Below are positions 59,458-64,000 of a stretch of DNA of 64,000 nt, piece after piece (within the stretch, counting starts at the first letter, position 1; every line of letters begins with the position of its first letter). Made by a program: the position numbers and the translations under genes. The notes under the pieces were generated by a model. It was not told the origin of the DNA, did not search any database, and worked only from the letters and a program-made list of their open reading frames with translations. The stretch lies in the NCBI RefSeq assembly GCF_028747785.1, contig NZ_CP118158.1, positions 496,001-560,000 of the forward strand. The letters are read 5' to 3'. This DNA is from Halosimplex aquaticum (GTDB lineage: Archaea > Halobacteriota > Halobacteria > Halobacteriales > Haloarculaceae).

Positions 59458-59489
59458 CACAGCATGTGTCGAACGTTCGTGATGGACCG

Positions 59490-59594
59490 ATGCAAGTAGA
59501 AAAAGAAGGCAGCACGGCCCGGTATCTGATCGGACTGATCACGATCGTCCTCCTCCTGATGGGCGTCTATTACGTATTTACGGTGGCCTTCTGA
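59490..59594 (+). CDS. 34-residue membrane microprotein in the ABC transporter locus
   Basis: A tiny gene: MQVEKEGSTARYLIGLITIV then LLLMGVYYVFTVAF. It has an acidic/basic head and one hydrophobic helix (residues about 12-34). The ATG at 59490 follows a TATA/12-mer motif (59446-59457) at a suitable distance, and the gene fits between the permease and the two ATPase genes. Small membrane proteins of this kind often modulate transporters, but no family is known here. Too short for confident recognition by composition. Confidence 0.5.
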   Translation: MQVEKEGSTARYLIGLITIVLLLMGVYYVFTVAF

Positions 59595-59695
59595 CCGTGA
59601 CGCGCGGGGACGGACGCCGCGAATCGGATCGACCGCTCGGACGGACGAGGACGGAGAAACGGCGGCGCGGCCCGGCGTCACCGCCGGGGCCGGGG

Positions 59696-59917
59696 TTACA
59701 GTTTCCGGTACAACAGGATTAGCCCGCGGGAGACGAGCGCGACGAGGACGAGCAGGATCCCGACGATACCGAGGATGCCGGCCCAGACTCCGGTGTTCAG
59801 CGCTGCCCCCACGGCGACGATTACCAGCCCGACCACGAGGAGCGTCGAGGACACCGCGCCCCCGAGAATGGGCCAGTGTCGCCGTATCGAACGCGTGACT
59901 GTGTTCGCCTGTGCCAT
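59696..59917 (-). CDS. small two-helix membrane protein
   Basis: A 73-residue protein: head MAQANTVTRSIRRHWPI, helices at about 18-40 (GAVSSTLLVVGLVIVAVGAA) and 45-65 (WAGILGIVGILLVLVALVSR). It is the only minus-strand gene inside the transporter block and is convergent with the microprotein gene. No family recognised. Confidence 0.55.
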   Translation of the reverse strand: MAQANTVTRSIRRHWPILGGAVSSTLLVVGLVIVAVGAALNTGVWAGILGIVGILLVLVALVSRGLILLYRKL

Positions 59918-59982
59918 GTTGTTGCATGCTTCCGGATCCCCCTTATATCTGCGGGTGCCCCGGGGCGGGAGTGTCGATCACG

Positions 59983-59994
59983 GATAACTGTTAA
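59983..59994 (+). promoter_or_regulatory. GATAACTGTTAA motif, copy 2
   Basis: Identical to 59446-59457 and followed by GTACGTG, 112 nt before the ATG of the first ATPase gene (60106). A short leader separates it from the start. Shared use suggests coordinated promoters. Confidence 0.4.
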
Positions 59995-60105
59995 GTACGT
60001 GGGTGAGGTCATCTCTACCATACATGTGCGTCGGAGTATCACTGTCGGAAGTGGTCGGCACTGCGAGCGCCGAGCGGCCAGGAGACGGCGACTCCGCGAG
60101 GGACA

Positions 60106-61161
60106 ATGGCATCGCAAAACGCTGACCGGTCCGGCGTGGGCGCGACCGGGGCCCACGAGAACGTCCTCGAGATCCGGAACGCGAGCGTCGGGTTCGCGAT
60201 GGGGCGAGGGACCTCGAAGGTGCTCGACGACGTCTCGATCGACGTCCACCGCGGCGAGGTGATCGGGATCGTCGGCGAGTCGGGGTCGGGCAAGTCGATG
60301 CTCGCCGACTCCGTCCTCGACGCGATCGACCCGCCGGGGCAGCTGACCGGTGAGATCACCTACTACCCGCCGGACGGCGGCGAACCCATCGTCACGAACG
60401 AACTGGACGAAGAGGAGATGCGGCGGTTCCGGTGGGAGCACATCTCGATGGTCGTCCAGGGAGCGATGGACTCGTTCAACCCGACGCTCTCGCTACAGAG
60501 CCACTTCGAGGAGACGCTGGAGGCCCACGACCACGACGTCGACGAGGGCATGGTGCGGGCGCGGAGCCTGCTCGAGGACGTCCACCTGGACCCCGAGCGG
60601 ATCCTAAACTCCTACCCGCACGAGCTGTCGGGCGGGATGAAACAGCGGGCGCTCATCGCCCTCTCGCTCGTCCTCGACCCGGAAGTGCTCATCATGGACG
60701 AGCCGACGGCCGCGCTCGACCTGCTGATGCAGCAGTCGATCCTGAAACTCCTGTCCGACCTCAAGGAGAAGTACAACCTGACGATCATGATGGTCACCCA
60801 CGACCTGAGCCACGTCGCCCGCATCGCGGACCGGCTGGCGGTCATGTACGCCTTCGACGTCCTCGAGATCGGCCCGACCGAGGACATCGTCGACGACCCG
60901 GCACACCCGTACACGCGCGGACTCCTCAACTCGATCCCGGACGTGCACGCCCCCCTCGAGAGCATGGAGTCGATCGTCGGGACGAGCCCCGACCCGCTGA
61001 ACGTCCCGGAGGGGTGTTCGTACCACCCCCGCTGTGAGATAGCCAAAGACGAGTGCACGCTCGAGAACCCGCCGCTGGAACGCGTCGCCGACGAGCACAG
61101 GGCCGCCTGCTTCTACTGGGAAGAGTCGCGAGAAGCGATCCCCCTCAAGAAACAACAATGA
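60106..61161 (+). CDS. ABC transporter ATP-binding protein (DppD-like)
   Basis: A 351-residue ATPase. Walker A is GESGSGKS at 57-64, signature LSGGMKQRALIAL, Walker B VLIMDEPTAALD, and the C-terminal oligopeptide-transporter domain with YHPRCEIAKDECTLENP (cysteine-rich). An unusual 20-residue lead precedes the core. This is the peptide/nickel-type DppD/OppD class. Overlaps the next ATPase gene by ATGA and is thus translationally coupled. Confidence 0.93.
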   Translation: MASQNADRSGVGATGAHENVLEIRNASVGFAMGRGTSKVLDDVSIDVHRGEVIGIVGESGSGKSMLADSVLDAIDPPGQLTGEITYYPPDGGEPIVTNELDEEEMRRFRWEHISMVVQGAMDSFNPTLSLQSHFEETLEAHDHDVDEGMVRARSLLEDVHLDPERILNSYPHELSGGMKQRALIALSLVLDPEVLIMDEPTAALDLLMQQSILKLLSDLKEKYNLTIMMVTHDLSHVARIADRLAVMYAFDVLEIGPTEDIVDDPAHPYTRGLLNSIPDVHAPLESMESIVGTSPDPLNVPEGCSYHPRCEIAKDECTLENPPLERVADEHRAACFYWEESREAIPLKKQQ

Positions 61162-62279
61162 ACTCCGAACCACTCCTCGAAGTCGAGGACCTCGACGTCC
61201 ACTTCGGTACGGAACAGGGACTGCTCGGCCGCTTCTTCGGCGACGACTCGGTCGTCCGCGCGGTGGACGACGTCTCCCTGGAGATCGGGGAAGACGACGT
61301 CGTCGCGCTCGTCGGCGAGTCCGGCTGCGGGAAGACGACGCTCGGGAAGGCGATGATCGGGCTGCAGGAACCGACGAACGGGTCCGTCCGCTATCGCGGA
61401 CAGGACATCTGGGAAGCCAGGACCGGGGAGAGCGAGATCCCCTACTCAAAGATCCGCCGCTCCCTCCAGATGATCCACCAGGACGCCGGGAACTCGCTCG
61501 ACCCCAACCGGACGGTCTTCGAGAACCTGAGCCCGGCGCTGAAGAAGTGGCGGCCGGAGCTCAACCTGGTCGAACGGCGCGAGCTCGTCCAGACGATGCT
61601 CGAGACCGTCGGGCTGACGCCGGCCAGCGACTACGCCTCGCGGTACCCCCACCAGCTCTCGGGCGGCGAGGCACAGCGGACCGTCGTCGTCCGGGCGATG
61701 TTGCTGGAACCGGACCTGATCCTCGCCGACGAAGCCGTCAGCGCGCTCGACGTCTCGCTGCGCGTGAACATGATGAACCTCCTCCTGGACCTGCAGGACA
61801 TGTTCAGCACGTCGTTCGTGTTCATCTCGCACAACATGTCCAACGCGCGCTACCTGGCCGGTAAGGCGGACGGCCGGATCGCGGTGATGTACCTCGGTCG
61901 GATCGTCGAGATCGGTCCGCCCGACGAGATCATCAACAACCCCCAGCACCCCTACACCAAGAGCCTCATCTGGGCGACCTCCGGGCTCTCGGAGATCGAC
62001 GAGCCCATCGAGAGCCCGCCGCTCCGCGAGATCGACGTGCCGGATCCCGAGGACCCGCCCTCGGGCTGTCGGTTCCACACGCGCTGTCCGGAAGCGCGCG
62101 AGGCCTGCACGGAGGAGAGCCCCGAGTTGACGCCGGTGGGCGAGACGCCGCGACACGAGGCGGCCTGTTACTACGCGCGCGACGACCGGGAGTACTGGAA
62201 CAGCGACCCGCTCCCGGGCCTCGAAGGCGAGAGCGGGGGCGGGAGCGAGCGCGATCCGCGCTCGGCCGGCGCGGACTGA
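61158..62279 (+). CDS. ABC transporter ATP-binding protein (DppF-like)
   Basis: A 373-residue ATPase. Walker A GESGCGKTTL, signature LSGGEAQRTVVVRAM, Walker B DLILADEAVSALD, and C-terminal FHTRCPEAREACTEESPEL with the Cys-rich motif typical of OppF/DppF. An Arg/Glu/Ser-rich acidic tail ends the protein. Start at 61158 (MNSEPLLEVED) overlaps the preceding stop. Partner of the DppD-like ATPase for the fused permease. Confidence 0.93.
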   Translation: MNSEPLLEVEDLDVHFGTEQGLLGRFFGDDSVVRAVDDVSLEIGEDDVVALVGESGCGKTTLGKAMIGLQEPTNGSVRYRGQDIWEARTGESEIPYSKIRRSLQMIHQDAGNSLDPNRTVFENLSPALKKWRPELNLVERRELVQTMLETVGLTPASDYASRYPHQLSGGEAQRTVVVRAMLLEPDLILADEAVSALDVSLRVNMMNLLLDLQDMFSTSFVFISHNMSNARYLAGKADGRIAVMYLGRIVEIGPPDEIINNPQHPYTKSLIWATSGLSEIDEPIESPPLREIDVPDPEDPPSGCRFHTRCPEAREACTEESPELTPVGETPRHEAACYYARDDREYWNSDPLPGLEGESGGGSERDPRSAGAD

Positions 62280-62348
62280 CACTCTGCGTCGAGGAATTCC
62301 TCTCCGCCAGCCAAAAGCTATTAGCCGTCGTCTCGCAAGCGCCTGTAG

Positions 62349-63794
62349 ATGCACCAGTTACGACGCGACGACCAGTCGAGCGTACAGGTGAAGATCGGCT
62401 ACGTCGGCGGCGGGAGCCGGTCGTGGGCGACGACGCTGATGAACGACCTCGCGCAGACGACGGACCTCGCGGGCGAAGTCGCCCTCTACGACGTCGACCG
62501 GGAGAGCGCCCGGACGAACGCCGAACTAGGCGAGTGGATCCAGCGCCACGACGAGGCGGTCGGCGACTGGAAGTACACGGTCGCCGAGACGCTCTCGGAC
62601 GCGCTCGCCGACGCCGACTTCGTCATCCTGTCGACCCAGGACCCGCCGGGCGAGACGATGGTGAACGACCTCGAACTCCCCGCGGAGTACGGCATCTACC
62701 AGACCGTGGGCGACACCGTCGGCCCCGGCGGGACGCTCAGGGCGATGCGGTCGGTCCCGCAGTACCGGGAGATCGCCGCCGCGGTCCGCGAGCAGTGTCC
62801 CGACGCCTGGGTCATCAACTACACGAACCCGATGACCGTCTGCACGCGGACCCTCTACGAGGAGTACCCAGACATCAACGCCGTCGGGCTCTGCCACGAG
62901 GTGTTCAAGGTCCAGGAGCTGTTCGCCGACCTCGCCGAGGAGTACCTCGACGCCGACGACGTGGCCCGCGAGGAGATCAGCGTGAACGTGAAGGGAATCA
63001 ACCACTTCACCTGGGTCGACGACGCCCACTGGGGCGACCGGAACGTGTACGACCTCGTCGACCGGTGGGTGGCCGACCGCGAGTCGGTGCCGCGCTTCGA
63101 CCCCGGCGACCTGGACGACGAGTCGTACTTCGTCAACCATCGCGACGTGACGCAGGACCTCTACGAGCAGTTCGGAATCCTGCCCGCCGCGGGCGACCGC
63201 CACCTCGTCGAGTTCGTCCCCTGGTACCTCGACGTCGAGTCCGGCGAGGAGGTCCAACAGTGGGGGATCCGCCAGACGCCGAGCGAGTACCGGGTCGACC
63301 ACTGGCCCGAGGGCGAGGACGAGCGCCGCGAGCTGCTGGAGGGCGACGAGCCCTTCGAGTTCACCGAGTCGGGCGAGGAGGCGGTCGACTGGATGCGCGC
63401 GCTCCTGGGGATGGAGCCGCTGAAGACCCACGCCAACTACCCCAACCGCGGGCAGTGCCCCGACCTGCCGGACGGCGCGGTCGTCGAGACGAACGTGCTG
63501 GTCGACGGCGACGGCGTCACGCCGCTGACCGCGGGCGAACTCCCTGACCAACTGCACGATATCGTCCTGACGCACGTGAAGAACCAGGAGACGCTCGTCG
63601 CGGCCGGCTTCGACGGCGACCTCGACCGCGCGTACCGCGCGTTCCTGACCGACCCGCTCGTGGACGTCGGCACCGAGGAGGCCCGCGAACTGTTCTCCCG
63701 CCTCGTCGACGCGGAACGCGACTACCTCGACGGCTGGGACCTCTCGTCGTCCGTGCTGGACCACGAGGAATCCGCGATAGCCGCGGACGACTGA
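62349..63794 (+). CDS. glycoside hydrolase family 4 (NAD-dependent alpha/beta-glycosidase-like)
   Basis: A 481-residue Rossmann-fold glycosidase. KIGYVGGGSRSWATTL (from residue 15) is the NAD-binding start, NYTNPMTVCTRTLYEEYPD (158-) and GLCHEVFKVQELF carry the GH4 Cys182-His183 pair that binds a divalent metal, and VKGINHFTWVDDAHWG provides His219. GH4 enzymes use NAD-assisted oxidation-elimination and take phosphorylated or plain hexosides and uronides; the specificity is not determined. The ATG at 62349 has a CTATTAG box 30 nt upstream; a GTG 39 bases later is an alternative. It ends the operon logically as the intracellular hydrolase for the transported sugar. Confidence 0.9.
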   Translation: MHQLRRDDQSSVQVKIGYVGGGSRSWATTLMNDLAQTTDLAGEVALYDVDRESARTNAELGEWIQRHDEAVGDWKYTVAETLSDALADADFVILSTQDPPGETMVNDLELPAEYGIYQTVGDTVGPGGTLRAMRSVPQYREIAAAVREQCPDAWVINYTNPMTVCTRTLYEEYPDINAVGLCHEVFKVQELFADLAEEYLDADDVAREEISVNVKGINHFTWVDDAHWGDRNVYDLVDRWVADRESVPRFDPGDLDDESYFVNHRDVTQDLYEQFGILPAAGDRHLVEFVPWYLDVESGEEVQQWGIRQTPSEYRVDHWPEGEDERRELLEGDEPFEFTESGEEAVDWMRALLGMEPLKTHANYPNRGQCPDLPDGAVVETNVLVDGDGVTPLTAGELPDQLHDIVLTHVKNQETLVAAGFDGDLDRAYRAFLTDPLVDVGTEEARELFSRLVDAERDYLDGWDLSSSVLDHEESAIAADD

Positions 63795-63899
63795 TCCGGA
63801 ACGCCCGGCGCCCCGTCTCGCCGGGCGACTGGGAGCGCACGGCGGTCGAGCGCGTCGGGACGCACACCGCGGACGTGACTCGACGACCCGGCCGCCGAC

Positions 63900-64000
63900 T
63901 CACCGGCTCCCGGGTTCTTCGCCTCGCTCGGCAGGCCAGATGAGCTTCGTGTCGCGGGTCCGGCCGTGTCCGTCGAAGGTACCGTGGACGTAGCCGTGTC
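63900..64000 (-). CDS. C-terminal end of an unidentified gene (truncated by the window)
   Basis: The minus strand reads HGYVHGTFDGHGRTRDTKLI then WPAERGEEPGSR to a TGA at 63900-63902, with third positions biased to G and C as in neighbouring genes. The start lies beyond the window edge. The sequence is too short to identify a family. It is convergent with the GH4 gene. Confidence 0.5.
   Translation of the reverse strand, partial: HGYVHGTFDGHGRTRDTKLIWPAERGEEPGSR

Overview
The window is a stretch of a GC-rich euryarchaeal chromosome, almost certainly a haloarchaeon (class Halobacteria). Support: strongly acidic proteins, heavy GC3 bias, leaderless genes with TATA-like boxes about 25-30 nt before the start, stand-alone GMP synthase glutaminase subunit, DUF2070, HalOD1 proteins, a bacterio-opsin-activator-type regulator, many haloarchaea-restricted small proteins, and a Tat-type lipoprotein signal on the solute-binding protein. 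The genus cannot be fixed from the sequence. No rRNA, CRISPR array, intact IS or complete prophage is visible. There is one tRNA (Ser-CGA).

Layout. 0-9 kb: HNH-like zinc protein, VOC protein, two tandem UPF0104 membrane proteins, GMP synthase subunit A, DUF2070, a coupled pair of small membrane proteins, tRNA-Ser with a partial copy of its 3' end next to it, MoxR ATPase, two small conserved proteins. 9-14 kb: BNR-type beta-propeller and a first DUF4129/DUF58/DUF7519-like cluster. 14-19 kb: hydantoinase/oxoprolinase subunits A and B with an amidohydrolase. 19-24 kb: membrane proteins, a membrane-anchored 37-fold tetrapeptide-repeat protein coupled to a PiT phosphate transporter, a gene remnant, an ATP-grasp ligase. 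24-28 kb: a second DUF4129/DUF58 cluster in which one domain that is fused in the first cluster is a separate gene. 28-33 kb: degenerate NAD-synthetase-like protein, HalOD1, molybdopterin oxidoreductase, SGNH hydrolase, aminotransferase.

33-45 kb is a cell-surface glycan region: a third UPF0104 protein, methyltransferase, GT2 and GT-C glycosyltransferases, and a full dTDP-rhamnose-type set (rmlB/rmlD divergent; rmlC-rmlA plus a tiny zinc protein) interrupted by PspA and small membrane proteins. 45-50 kb carries an HTH/TumE-like pair, a MOSC protein and a sensory module (receiver-GAF-GAF-HTH10 regulator, HalOD1, small zinc protein).

50-64 kb, after pirin and an AT-rich relic region, is a catabolic island: IclR regulator, DapA-like aldolase/dehydratase, a Dpp/Opp-type ABC transporter whose two permeases are fused in one polypeptide, two ATPases, a 34-residue membrane microprotein, and a family 4 glycosidase. 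The most plausible reading is an IclR-controlled uptake and breakdown system for a sugar acid or oligosaccharide. The features that most deserve follow-up are the repeat protein coupled to the phosphate transporter, the duplicated DUF58 cluster with its fusion, the permease fusion with its microprotein, and the HTH/TumE-like pair.
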